Assembly: GCA_040381555.1 (NCBI GenBank)
Contig: JBEIHC010000063.1
Coordinates: 1-16,321, forward strand
Reading direction: 5' to 3'
Source: CANHCC01 sp040381555
GTDB taxonomy: Bacteria > Bacteroidota > Bacteroidia > J057 > RFSG01
Length of the DNA stretch: 16,321 nucleotides
Shown here: positions 7,883 through 15,920 of the stretch, one piece after another
How the letters are laid out: every line of letters starts with the position of its first letter
How positions within the stretch are numbered: the first letter of the stretch is position 1
Translations under genes and position numbers: made by a program
Notes under the pieces: model-generated
Database searches by the model: none
Told to the model about the DNA's origin: nothing
The model's input: only the letters and a program-made list of their open reading frames with translations

Positions 7883-7920
7883 AAATAAAAAAAGCCCTAC
7901 ACTTCACAGTGTAGGGCTTT
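7883..7920 (-). terminator. Strong terminator downstream of tRNA-Cys (may also stop the plus-strand gene)
   Basis: A perfect 13-bp stem (7891-7903 with 7908-7920, core GCCCTACACT) and a 4-nt loop. On the minus strand it runs into TTTT-A-TTT, a good U-tract. A smaller 6-bp hairpin (7921-7926 with 7930-7935) separates it from the tRNA 3' end. On the plus strand the T-run is weaker, so bidirectional use by the BNR gene is possible. Confidence 0.85.
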
Positions 7921-7935
7921 CAACCTTTTAGGTTG

Positions 7936-8006
7936 AGGTGACAGAGGGATTCGAACCCCCGTAAAGGGTGTTGCAGACCCGTGCCTAGCCTCTCGGCCAT
8001 GTCACC
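7936..8006 (-). tRNA. tRNA-Cys (anticodon GCA)
   Basis: Read on the minus strand, a 7-bp acceptor stem GGTGACA/TGTCACC, a short D stem GCC/GGC, an anticodon loop CTGCAAC with anticodon GCA, and a T arm with loop TTCGAAT all fold. The discriminator base is T (position 7936), the main identity base for Cys. The 3' CCA is not encoded. The first pair of the anticodon stem is a C-T mismatch. Length is 71 nt. Confidence 0.95.
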
Positions 8007-8016
8007 AAACGGTACA

Positions 8017-8047
8017 CAAATGTAAGAGAATAAAGCGGATTTACAAA
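8017..8047 (-). promoter_or_regulatory. Consensus promoter of tRNA-Cys
   Basis: On the minus strand TTTG (8044-8047), 19 bp, then TACATTTG (8017-8024) match both Bacteroidota elements exactly. The -7 element ends 10 bp before the tRNA 5' end, so the precursor has almost no leader. This is the best promoter match in the window. Confidence 0.8.
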
Positions 8048-8236
8048 GTATTTAGGAAAAGAGTACAAATCATACGATTTAATTTCAGCATCGTCTGGGA
8101 AAATACAGCTCGTTAACCCAAAATTCATCCGAAAAGAACTTAAACTCTACGATTATAAGCTTAGAGATGTATCGTACATCCTATTTACCCCCAACCTAAA
8201 GTTCCCTCCGATCCCAGATTTGTGGCCGACAATACA

Positions 8237-8599
8237 TTATCTGGTTACCACTCGTCTGACCCAGCTCTCCTTTACGACTCCTACTATCGGAGGATTTTTC
8301 TTGGATACTCTTATATCAACTTCTAATACCTCCGGAAATTCCTGCATTACCCTATTGGCAATAAGCCCGCTAACCGTCTCCAGAAGATTACGAGGTACTT
8401 CCATTTCTTCCCGGCAAATCTGATATATGGCACCATAGTCCGTGGTTAATGAAAGTTCATCCGAATGTGCAATGTCCCTGTCCTTCGCCAAGATTTGAAT
8501 ATCTATTTGAAACCAATTCCCTTGCTCCTTCTCCCCTGGATAGCATCCATGATAGGCAAAGAATTCCATGCCAGCTAACCCAATTTGGATGCCTGTCAT
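8237..8599 (-). CDS. folB: Dihydroneopterin aldolase
   Basis: 120 residues, the normal family length. It cleaves 7,8-dihydroneopterin to 6-hydroxymethyl-dihydropterin and glycolaldehyde in cytoplasmic folate synthesis, acting as an octamer in known members. Visible motifs: the N-terminal GMEFFAYHGCYPGEKEQG with the active-site Glu (~23), TDY with Tyr55 in the position of the pterin-contact Tyr, NLLE at 71-74 with the substrate-anchoring Glu74, and the catalytic Lys100 in SKKNPPI. The ATG overlaps the stop of the upstream nucleotidyltransferase by 4 bp (ATGA), so translation is probably coupled. The ~190 bp between this gene and the tRNA promoter holds no recognisable feature except a small dyad at 8166-8180. 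Confidence 0.93.
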   Translation of the reverse strand: MTGIQIGLAGMEFFAYHGCYPGEKEQGNWFQIDIQILAKDRDIAHSDELSLTTDYGAIYQICREEMEVPRNLLETVSGLIANRVMQEFPEVLEVDIRVSKKNPPIVGVVKESWVRRVVTR

Positions 8600-9603
8600 A
8601 CAGTGGTATAATCTCCTAAATTCAGATTTTGAGACTCCCCATTTACTTTACAGTGATTCCCAATAATGCTCTCATCAATCACAGCATCCCTAACAACGAC
8701 CTGATCGCGAATGATAGAATTTTTTACAATTGCATTATGAATCTTACTTCCCTTTCCAATAGAGACATAAGGACCGATTATGGAATTTTCGATTTCGACC
8801 TCTTCCCCTATTGAAGAGGGTTCAATAATCCAGGCATTTCTGAATCTACTTGGATCTGATATTGTCAACTCTTTTCCATCACTGGCAAGATATTCCAATA
8901 CCTTACGGTTTGTTTCCAACAGGTTATCTTTATTCCCGCAATCCATCCAGTCTTTCACCTCTCCAGGTAGGAATTTCATGCCTTTATTCTTCATGTTTTC
9001 TAAGGCATTGGTGAGTTGGAATTCTCCCTTATCGCGAATATCATTATCCAACAGATATTGAATTTCATTTTTCAATACTTCCCCGTCTTTGAAATAATAA
9101 ATTCCAATAATCGCGAGGTTGGAAACGAAGTGCTCGGGTTTCTCCACAAACTCATTGATATGACCTGTTGGATCGACCGTCACTACCCCAAACTGTCTAG
9201 GGTCTTCTACAGACTTCACCCAGATGACCCCATCGGCAGAAGGGTCCAGGTCAAAGTCGGCACGGAATAAAGTATCTGCAAAAGCGACAATTACCTCACC
9301 ACCCAAGCATTCTTTTGCACACCAAATTGCATGAGCAGTTCCGAGGGGTTCATCTTGATAAAATATTTTTCCTTTTGCGCCTAATTCTTCCGCAACAGAG
9401 AGTAAATGTTTTTCAGCCTCTTCTCCGAAGCGGCCTGTGATGTAGGCAATTTCTTCGACCTGCCCTTTACAAATGGCAGTAATGTCTTCTACCAATCTTT
9501 GGACAATGGGTTTACCTGCTATTGGCAATAGAGGCTTAGGAGTGGTTAGGGTATGCGGGCGCAGTCTCTTGCCCATACCTGCCATTGGAACGATAATCTT
9601 CAT
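8596..9603 (-). CDS. Sugar-phosphate nucleotidyltransferase with left-handed beta-helix C-terminus
   Basis: 335 residues. The N-terminal domain (~1-240) is a nucleotidyltransferase of the RmlA/GlmU-like superfamily: the glycine-rich loop GMGKRLRP at 9-16 with the following TTPKPLLPI, the metal-binding Asp110 in FADTLF, EFVEKP at 151-156, and WMDCGN at 219-224 with a second metal-ligand candidate, Asp221. The C-terminus (~258-335) has hexapeptide-type repeats (SIIGPYVSIG, SIIRDQVVV, SIIGNHCKV). It should make an NDP-sugar from a sugar 1-phosphate and NTP. Glucose-1-phosphate thymidylyl- or uridylyltransferase are both possible, and the residues that decide base and sugar cannot be called by eye. 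It lies 33 bp downstream of an outer-membrane protein gene and overlaps folB, so it is the middle gene of an operon. Confidence 0.88.
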   Translation of the reverse strand: MKIIVPMAGMGKRLRPHTLTTPKPLLPIAGKPIVQRLVEDITAICKGQVEEIAYITGRFGEEAEKHLLSVAEELGAKGKIFYQDEPLGTAHAIWCAKECLGGEVIVAFADTLFRADFDLDPSADGVIWVKSVEDPRQFGVVTVDPTGHINEFVEKPEHFVSNLAIIGIYYFKDGEVLKNEIQYLLDNDIRDKGEFQLTNALENMKNKGMKFLPGEVKDWMDCGNKDNLLETNRKVLEYLASDGKELTISDPSRFRNAWIIEPSSIGEEVEIENSIIGPYVSIGKGSKIHNAIVKNSIIRDQVVVRDAVIDESIIGNHCKVNGESQNLNLGDYTTV

Positions 9604-9636
9604 GAAGTATAATTTCTTTTGAGTGTTTTAGCCTAG

Positions 9637-10251
9637 TTAAAAGTTGTAGAGGATTGAAAGCCCCATACCATCATAGTTGAACTTTTCCTTCCCAAAGGGT
9701 TCAATAAAAGGTGCCTGATAAGATAGTAGAGAAGTGTAGGCTCTAAGGGTAAGGATACGGAAATCATTTTGGAAGGTCAACTGAACCGCAGCTACCGGAT
9801 TCAAGAGACTGTTCTCCATAGTATAGAAGGAATTGCCCACATAGAACGCTCTTTCTTTTACATAGGTATAAGCCAATCCAAGCCCGGCACCAATGCCGAA
9901 TTTCTGTTCGTTATATTTTGTACAAGCCGCCCCCGTTCTGAGCATGACATAAGTAGGAACTTGAGTAAAAACTGAAAATCCAGTAGGGTTTGTAAATGAC
10001 AGCCCCAAAGATGCATTGGGATTCAAACTGAGGGCTATCTGATCATTGGATTGCCAAAGGCCCAAATGACCTCCTCCCGTGATAGTGAAATATTGTGAGA
10101 AGGTTTGCAGTTGAGTATTTTGAATCCGCAAATAATCAAAAGACCCACCCAGATGGAATTGCAGGCGATCTTCTAATTGAGCTGAAAGCCTAGTTTCGGT
10201 GAAGAAAAAAAGGCTTAGCAGCAGAAATATTCTTGTCAGTACAAGTTTCAT
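9637..10251 (-). CDS. Probable outer-membrane beta-barrel protein
   Basis: 204 residues with a signal peptide (~1-24, cleavage after LSA before Gln). The mature part alternates polar and hydrophobic residues in strands separated by Gly/Asn turns. It ends in a C-terminal Phe within ILYNF, the usual last-strand signature recognised by the barrel assembly machinery. About 180 mature residues suit a small 8- to 10-stranded barrel. I recognise no specific family. It is the first gene of the set barrel protein, nucleotidyltransferase, folB. A near -7 sequence (TAATTTCG, one mismatch) and a 10-bp direct repeat lie just upstream. Confidence 0.7.
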   Translation of the reverse strand: MKLVLTRIFLLLSLFFFTETRLSAQLEDRLQFHLGGSFDYLRIQNTQLQTFSQYFTITGGGHLGLWQSNDQIALSLNPNASLGLSFTNPTGFSVFTQVPTYVMLRTGAACTKYNEQKFGIGAGLGLAYTYVKERAFYVGNSFYTMENSLLNPVAAVQLTFQNDFRILTLRAYTSLLSYQAPFIEPFGKEKFNYDGMGLSILYNF

Positions 10252-10262
10252 AGAAGCGAAAT

Positions 10263-10286
10263 TAAACGAAGTTTAGTAAACGAAGT
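10263..10286. repeat. 10-bp direct repeat upstream of the barrel protein gene
   Basis: TAAACGAAGT occurs at 10263-10272 and 10277-10286, 14 bp apart, beginning 12 bp before the ATG of the outer-membrane protein gene on the minus strand. It overlaps the place where the promoter must be. It could be a regulator site or chance. Confidence 0.4.
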
Positions 10287-10318
10287 AAAAACTGTTCAGA
10301 TTATTTATGCACGAACAG
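10287..10318 (-). terminator. Possible terminator of uvrB
   Basis: On the minus strand, CTGTTC (10313-10318) pairs with GAACAG (10292-10297) across a 15-nt loop and is followed by TTTTT (10287-10291), about 75 bp after the uvrB stop. The stem is only 6 bp and AT-leaning, so the call is weak. Confidence 0.35.
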
Positions 10319-10393
10319 AATATTGGGTCTAGTGGAATACTCAGTAAAGGGGAAAAATTGTGCCCTACAAAACAAAATGCTGAGATTCAAATT

Positions 10394-12427
10394 CTACTTT
10401 TCATTCTTAGCGAATTTCTCTTCCAGTAAATTTTGCAATGCCAGCATTTCATCCCGATATTTTCCAGCCGCTGGATAATCCATATCTTTTGCGGATTTCT
10501 CCATGTTCTTCTTCGATTCGGCGATGGATTTTTTCAATTGGTCCAGACTCATATATTGGGAAACCGGATCTGCAACTCCTGTGAGATCTCCCGATTCCAC
10601 ATAATATCCAACTGGCGCATTTACCCGCACTTGCGTTTGATCTAAAATTTGCTCTCTGGACTTATTGACAGTTGTCGGAGTAATTCCATGCTTCTCATTG
10701 TAAACCATTTGCTTCTTACGTCTTCTTTCGGTTTCGGCAATAAGTTCGGCCATTGATTTGGTTATTTTATCTGCATATAGAATTACTCTACCCTCCGAAT
10801 TTCGTGCTGCACGCCCAGCTGTTTGGATTAATGCCCGGGCAGATCTTAGGAAACCTTCCTTATCGGCATCCAGGATAGCCACTAATGCCACCTCTGGTAA
10901 ATCTAGTCCTTCCCTAAGTAAGTTGATTCCAATCAGCACATGAAATTTACCCAATCTCAAATCTCTCAATATCTCTACTCGCTCCAAGGCATCAATATCC
11001 GAATGGATGTATCGAGCTTTAATTCTGAGATCAGCCATGTATTTAGCCAATTCCTCGGACATCCTTTTGGTTAAGGTGGTCACGAGCACTCTGTTTCCAG
11101 CTTTTATCGATTTATCAATTTCATCCAGCAAATCGTCCACCTGATTAGAACTGGGTCTTACTTCCACTACTGGATCCAACAACCCTGTAGGCCTAACTAC
11201 CTGCTCTACAATAATCCCTTCGGATAATTCCAACTCATATTTTTCGGGAGTGGCAGAAACAAAGATTACCTGCTTCATCATCCCTTCAAACTCTTCAAAT
11301 TGTAAGGGTCTATTGTCAAGCGCAGAAGGAAGCCGGAATCCATTTTCTACTAACACCAATTTGCGACTTCTATCCCCCCCATACATACCCCGAATTTGTG
11401 GTATGGTGACATTGGACTCATCTATCACTAAAAGGGAATCTTCCGGGAAATAATCCATTAGGCAATAAGGTCTGCTTCCCGGTTCCCGATCGGTGAGGAA
11501 ACGGGAATAATTCTCAATACCGGAGCAATAGCCTAATTCCCGCATCATTTCCATATCGAATTCTGTTCTTTCCTGAATCCGCTTTGCTTCAAGCATCATT
11601 CCCTGTTGGGTGAAATACTCGATTTGACGCATCATTTCATCCTGAATCATGATAATAGCACGATTCAGCATTTCTTTGGAAGTGATAAAAAGATTAGCAG
11701 GATACAGCGTGAATCGTTCGAATTGGGCAATTTTCTTACCAGATTGAACTTCAAAAGACTGGATACTTTCTAATTCATCTCCAAAGAAAATGAACCGCAC
11801 AGCCTGATCATCATAAGGGGGATAAATTTCCACGGTATCTCCTTTTACGCGGAAATTTCCTCTTTCAAAATTGGCTTCTGTACGGCTATAGAAGATTTCG
11901 ACGAGGTTGTACAGAAAAGCATTTCGTCCAACTCTCATACCTACTTCCGTATGTAGGATTCTAGCGGCATAATCTTCTGGTCTTCCAATACCGTAAATGC
12001 AGGAAACGGAAGAAACGACGATAACATCTCTTCTACCTGAGAGCAAAGCTGCGGTAGCCCGAAGCCGAAGCTTTTCAATCTCCTCATTGATTTGGAGATC
12101 TTTTTCTATATAAGTGTTGGTAGAGGGAATAAAAGCTTCGGGCTGGTAATAATCGTAATAGGAGATGAAAAATTCTACTCTATTTTCGGGGAAGAAATTT
12201 TTGAGTTCCCCATAAAGCTGAGCTGCCAGGGTTTTATTGTGGCTCATGACCAGAGTAGGTCTTTGGGTCTGAGCGATAGTATTGGCTATGGTAAATGTTT
12301 TTCCAGAACCGGTTACCCCGAGTAGGGTTTGAAATTTTTCTCCATTTTCAATTCCATCTATTAATTGACGAATTGCCTCCGGCTGATCACCAGCAGGTAG
12401 GTAATCTGAGACCAGCTTAAAATTCAT
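10394..12427 (-). CDS. uvrB: Excinuclease ABC subunit B (UvrB)
   Basis: 677 residues, full length. It is the damage-verifying helicase-like subunit of nucleotide excision repair, loaded by UvrA and then bound by UvrC in the cytoplasm. Visible: Walker A GVTGSGKT at 37-44, the beta-hairpin region with YYDYYQPEAF through STNTYIEKD (~90-110), the Walker B-type IDESN at 335-339, SATP at 391-394, motif VI IQTAGRAARN at 534-543, and a C-terminal UVR domain (~630-672) that contacts UvrA/UvrC. No key residue is missing. It stands alone on the minus strand. A -7 element at 12560-12567 is the best promoter candidate and would place a short hydrophobic ORF in the leader. Confidence 0.98.
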   Translation of the reverse strand: MNFKLVSDYLPAGDQPEAIRQLIDGIENGEKFQTLLGVTGSGKTFTIANTIAQTQRPTLVMSHNKTLAAQLYGELKNFFPENRVEFFISYYDYYQPEAFIPSTNTYIEKDLQINEEIEKLRLRATAALLSGRRDVIVVSSVSCIYGIGRPEDYAARILHTEVGMRVGRNAFLYNLVEIFYSRTEANFERGNFRVKGDTVEIYPPYDDQAVRFIFFGDELESIQSFEVQSGKKIAQFERFTLYPANLFITSKEMLNRAIIMIQDEMMRQIEYFTQQGMMLEAKRIQERTEFDMEMMRELGYCSGIENYSRFLTDREPGSRPYCLMDYFPEDSLLVIDESNVTIPQIRGMYGGDRSRKLVLVENGFRLPSALDNRPLQFEEFEGMMKQVIFVSATPEKYELELSEGIIVEQVVRPTGLLDPVVEVRPSSNQVDDLLDEIDKSIKAGNRVLVTTLTKRMSEELAKYMADLRIKARYIHSDIDALERVEILRDLRLGKFHVLIGINLLREGLDLPEVALVAILDADKEGFLRSARALIQTAGRAARNSEGRVILYADKITKSMAELIAETERRRKKQMVYNEKHGITPTTVNKSREQILDQTQVRVNAPVGYYVESGDLTGVADPVSQYMSLDQLKKSIAESKKNMEKSAKDMDYPAAGKYRDEMLALQNLLEEKFAKNEK

Positions 12428-12463
12428 GTACGCTCAATAAAGAAATAATTGTCTTGAATAAAA

Positions 12464-12556
12464 TTACTGCACAGAATCTTTTTGAAGAAGAAAACTACCG
12501 CTGACAATTAGGAGAATACAGAGGGCAAGAGGAAGGAAGGTATTTAATAATTCCAT
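12464..12556 (-). CDS. Short ORF, 30-residue hydrophobic peptide upstream of uvrB
   Basis: The minus-strand ATG at 12554-12556 opens 30 codons ending in TAA. The peptide has an acidic start (MELL), about 20 strongly hydrophobic residues (LPLALCILLIVSGSFLL) and a short polar tail (QKDSVQ), which is the make-up of a single-pass small membrane protein. A perfect -7 element ends 3 bp before the ATG, so a transcript would be leaderless. The stop is 36 nt before the uvrB ATG, so both would share the message. It may be a real small protein, a leader peptide, or chance. Confidence 0.4.
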   Translation of the reverse strand: MELLNTFLPLALCILLIVSGSFLLQKDSVQ

Positions 12557-12559
12557 ATG

Positions 12560-12567
12560 CAAAGGTA
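12560..12567 (-). promoter_or_regulatory. -7 promoter element for uvrB and the short ORF
   Basis: On the minus strand it reads TACCTTTG, an exact TAnnTTTG match. No clear TTG lies 19-21 bp upstream. It is the only consensus -7 element seen in the uvrB upstream region. Confidence 0.5.
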
Positions 12568-12629
12568 AACGGAAGTTGTGGTTTAAAGTTTATTTTTAGG
12601 TTAATAAATTATGAAGTATTTTTATCTCG

Positions 12630-12660
12630 TTGTCAGACTAGAAGGCTCTGATTAAGTTTG
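12630..12660 (+). promoter_or_regulatory. Promoter of olsF
   Basis: A -33 TTG (12630-12632), a 20-bp spacer and an exact -7 TAAGTTTG (12653-12660). Transcription should start near 12665, about 30 nt before the TTG start codon. The TAA inside the -7 element is also the last in-frame stop upstream of the gene, so no earlier start is possible. Confidence 0.65.
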
Positions 12661-12694
12661 TATAAAATTTGACCTCTGTCATACCATTCCGCCA

Positions 12695-14551
12695 TTGTCT
12701 GAAAGAACTAAAAAATCATTGTTAATCAACCTAAGGGAGTACATTCAGAGCCCATGGTTGCGATTGATATACAGGTCGTTATCCCCTGTAATAGAAGGTT
12801 TTATGGGGATTCGCAAGATTAATGAGGTGTATGAAAATTCCAAGGGAACAGATTCAGCGGAAGAATTTTCCCGTAGGGTACTTCAGGAGATCAACATCAA
12901 TTATGAGCTACCGGATAAGGATTTAGAGATACTACAAAAGCTGGAAGGGCCTGTTTTAGTGGTCTCCAATCACCCCTATGGCGGCATTGAAGCATTAATT
13001 TTAATACGAATTCTGAGTCGAATTCGACCCGATTTCAAGATTCTCGCTAATTTTTTACTACTTCGAATTCCTGAGTTGAAATCTCGATTTTTGGGAATAA
13101 ATCCATTTGGGACCAAAGAAAGCATACGGGAGAACCTCTCCTCTACGAGAGAATCCATTCGTATTCTAAATCAGGGAGGACTACTAGCTGTGTTTCCGGC
13201 AGGGGAAGTTTCTGCTCGAAAAATCACCCATAAACAGGTAAGAGATAAGGCTTGGGATGCAGGAATTGCGCGAATGGCTAAGAACTCAGGAGCCACTGTA
13301 GTTCCGATATTCTTTGAAGGGGGAAATAGCACCTTCTTTCATTTGATAGGCATGATCAGTATGCGGATTCGCACCTTCTTTTTGATACGAGAATTAGTAT
13401 ATCCCTCCTTTTCGAGGGTTAAATTTAAGATAGGTAAGCCCATTCCCCCTTCAAAACTTTCGGAGTTCAATTCAGACCAAGCACTCATTGAATACCTTCA
13501 ATCCAAGACTTATCTCATTGGCTATCATCTTACGCATCCTCGAATTCGCTTAAAGCGTATTCGTGCCGCAGTACAGAAACCCAGTATGGAGAAAATTATC
13601 GCTCCAATAGATTCTGCGCTACTCAAATTGGAAATAGCCCAGTTGCCAGAGTCATCCTTGCTAGTTGAAAAAGGAGAAATGCAAGTATTCTCAGCAGAGG
13701 CAAAAGACATTCCCCAAACTTTGAGAGAAATAGGCAGACTCAGGGAAATTGCCTTTCGTGCAAGTGGAGAAGGTTCAGGCAAATCAATAGACTTAGATAT
13801 TTATGACGATTACTATCTTCAGCTTTTCGTCTGGAATAAAGAGAAATCAGAAATTGTGGGTGGATATAGAATCGGGAAGTCGGATGAAATTTTGAATAGA
13901 TTTGGAAAGTCCGGTTTATATACCATCTCGCTTTTTAAAATTAAAAAAGAATTATTTGATCAAATCGGTCCTTCCTTAGAAATGGGAAGATCTTTTGTGA
14001 GAGAAGAATATCAAAAAAGCTATATGCCCTTGATGCTTCTATGGATGGGGATAGGGCACTTTGTACAAAAGAATTTACACTATCGATTTCTTTTCGGTCC
14101 GGTCAGTATAACCAATGATTTCCATACGGCGAGTCAAAGTCTATTAATTTCCTTTTTACGGGAAAATAGTTTGCACGCCAGCCTAAAGGACTTAGTTAGT
14201 CCAAGGAAGAACTTCAAAGGAGATTCAAAATTAGGTCATCCCAAATTTTACAATGCCTTTTCAATACAGAATCTAAATGATGTACAGGAATTAATTTCTG
14301 AAATAGAAACACAAAATTTAAAAGTGCCGATATTGTTAAAACATTATCTCAAATTAGGAGGTCAATTATTGGCATTTAATGTGGATCCTGACTTCAATAA
14401 TGTAGTAGATGGACTGATCATTGTAGATCTAAGTAAAACAGATCGAAAAATGCTGGAAAAGTATATGAGCAAAAAGGGAGTGGAAGAGTATATTCAGTAT
14501 CATGAGTCAAGACCCTTACTCAGTCTTCCGCAAGAAATCATTTCTGAATAG
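12695..14551 (+). CDS. olsF: Bifunctional acyltransferase of the OlsF type (ornithine/amino-acid lipid synthesis)
   Basis: 618 residues, two fused domains. The N-terminal ~80-260 is a PlsC/OlsA-like O-acyltransferase: NHPYGGIE at 92-99 carries the His of the HX4-5D/E motif, and FPAGEVS at 167-173 replaces the usual FPEGxxS. The C-terminal ~330-500 is an OlsB/GNAT-like N-acyltransferase: LREIGRLREIAFRASGEG, LEMGRSFVREEY at ~428-439, then MLLWMGIGHF. Characterised OlsF enzymes in Serratia and Flavobacterium make ornithine lipids this way. Related Bacteroidota pathways use glycine, so the amino acid is uncertain. It acts at the inner membrane with acyl-ACP donors. The start is TTG. The first in-frame ATG is residue 37, still before the N-terminal motif, so a shorter start cannot be ruled out. 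The promoter 35 bp upstream favours TTG. Confidence 0.83.
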   Translation: MSERTKKSLLINLREYIQSPWLRLIYRSLSPVIEGFMGIRKINEVYENSKGTDSAEEFSRRVLQEININYELPDKDLEILQKLEGPVLVVSNHPYGGIEALILIRILSRIRPDFKILANFLLLRIPELKSRFLGINPFGTKESIRENLSSTRESIRILNQGGLLAVFPAGEVSARKITHKQVRDKAWDAGIARMAKNSGATVVPIFFEGGNSTFFHLIGMISMRIRTFFLIRELVYPSFSRVKFKIGKPIPPSKLSEFNSDQALIEYLQSKTYLIGYHLTHPRIRLKRIRAAVQKPSMEKIIAPIDSALLKLEIAQLPESSLLVEKGEMQVFSAEAKDIPQTLREIGRLREIAFRASGEGSGKSIDLDIYDDYYLQLFVWNKEKSEIVGGYRIGKSDEILNRFGKSGLYTISLFKIKKELFDQIGPSLEMGRSFVREEYQKSYMPLMLLWMGIGHFVQKNLHYRFLFGPVSITNDFHTASQSLLISFLRENSLHASLKDLVSPRKNFKGDSKLGHPKFYNAFSIQNLNDVQELISEIETQNLKVPILLKHYLKLGGQLLAFNVDPDFNNVVDGLIIVDLSKTDRKMLEKYMSKKGVEEYIQYHESRPLLSLPQEIISE

Positions 14552-14617
14552 TATGCTCTTAAAGTCAGATAGTAAATTAGTTTACTCCAATTTATCTTTT
14601 TTACCGTTCGTTCAAAA

Positions 14618-15919
14618 ATGATAGTAATGAAATTTGGAGGTGCATCTCTCCGAAATCCAGAAGCGATTCAACAAACTGCTGCCATTCTAGAGTCCTATAG
14701 AAATCAGCATTTGCTTATTGTGGTATCTGCAATGGGTAAAACGACCAATGCGTTGGAGCGCCTCTCCCAGTATGCTCAAAATAGAAAAGAAGCAGAAGCT
14801 TGGCAAGTGTATGGGGAAATAGAATTTTTTCATCGGGAAATAGGTAAGGCTTTATTTCCAGAATCAAGTCATCCTGTCCATGAAGAGATTCAAAGAAGTT
14901 GTGAAAAAATCTCCAGGGTGCTACAAGGCATCCTATTATTAGAAGATTTTCCCGACAGGACCTATGACAAGATTGTGGCGAATGGGGAAATGCTTTCCTC
15001 TACCATTGTCTTTCATTATTTAGCGTATTGCGGATTTAATATTGTTTGGAAAGATGCGAGGCAATTAATTCGCACAGATTCAGATTATCGACAAGCAGAA
15101 GTAAATTGGACAGATACACAGATACAGATAGAGTCTGAGATAAATCCGATACTTGCATCCAATACTTGGGTACTCACTCAGGGATTTATCGGAAGCAATG
15201 CTCAAGGAAGAACGACCACCTTGGGCAGAGAAGGGTCTGATTTTTCAGCCGCAATTTTTGCCTCCTGCCTAAAAGCTGAATCGCTTATTGTTTGGAAAGA
15301 TGTCCCGGGAATAATGAATGCCGATCCGACCCACTTTTCGGACGCCCTCATTTTACCTGAAATCAGTTATGATCAATTAGTACGAATGTCCTATTTTGGA
15401 GCGTCAGTCATTCATCCCAAAACCATACGCCCTCTGCGCAATGCAGGTATTCCCCTATTAGTAAAATCATTTATCAATCCTACTGCTAGCGGAACCAGAG
15501 TGAGTGGTCAACCCATTGATTTGCCTTTGCCAACCTGGAGTTTGAAACGAAATCAAAGCCTAATCAAAATTTGGGCGAATGATTTCTCTTTTATTGAATC
15601 CAACTGGGTAGCCTATTTATTCCGGTCATTTGACAAAAATGGGATTGAGGCATTAGTGAGTTGGGTCAATGGGATGGAGCTTTGTCTGGTGATGGATTCA
15701 GATTCTGCCAGTAAATTGGAAGCCTTTATTGGATCAGGAGAACAATTTAGATCGAGTAAATTGGAGAATCTAACCCTTTATTCTGCATTAATTCCAGAAG
15801 GGTATGATGCATCCTTATTAACGAGTATACTAAAAGGAAATATTATTTGGGGGAGTATGGGAGCAGGTGAGGGGAGATGGCTTTTAAGTGCAGGGGAAGC
15901 CTTTGTGGGGGCAGAATGA
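14618..15919 (+). CDS. lysC: Aspartate kinase (monofunctional, weakly conserved regulatory domain)
   Basis: 433 residues. It phosphorylates aspartate with ATP in the first step to Lys, Met, Thr and diaminopimelate. Catalytic domain motifs: KFGGAS at 5-10, VSAMGKTTN at 36-44, NGEMLSS at 122-128, GREGSDFSAA at 203-212 (usually GRGGSD, here Glu for Gly), WKDVPGIMNADP at 226-237, and SYFGASVIHPKT at 258-269. The C-terminal ~310-433 lies where two ACT domains sit, but the usual VGxGM...GVAA pattern is not visible, so feedback binding of lysine or threonine may be altered or absent. It follows olsF by 66 bp. A 6-bp hairpin (14571-14576 with 14581-14586) lies between, and no strong promoter is visible, so read-through from olsF is possible. 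Confidence 0.92.
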   Translation: MIVMKFGGASLRNPEAIQQTAAILESYRNQHLLIVVSAMGKTTNALERLSQYAQNRKEAEAWQVYGEIEFFHREIGKALFPESSHPVHEEIQRSCEKISRVLQGILLLEDFPDRTYDKIVANGEMLSSTIVFHYLAYCGFNIVWKDARQLIRTDSDYRQAEVNWTDTQIQIESEINPILASNTWVLTQGFIGSNAQGRTTTLGREGSDFSAAIFASCLKAESLIVWKDVPGIMNADPTHFSDALILPEISYDQLVRMSYFGASVIHPKTIRPLRNAGIPLLVKSFINPTASGTRVSGQPIDLPLPTWSLKRNQSLIKIWANDFSFIESNWVAYLFRSFDKNGIEALVSWVNGMELCLVMDSDSASKLEAFIGSGEQFRSSKLENLTLYSALIPEGYDASLLTSILKGNIIWGSMGAGEGRWLLSAGEAFVGAE

Positions 15920-15920
15920 G

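Noticed and set aside
7357..7907. Minus-strand frames over the end of the BNR gene and the repeat after it
   Set aside because: They overlap the T9SS domain coding region, include the GTTTGCTG repeats and the terminator, and show no protein-like features.
8166..8180. Small dyad GATGTA-TCG-TACATC
   Set aside because: Six-base arms with a 3-nt loop, no T-run and no adjacent promoter; likely chance.
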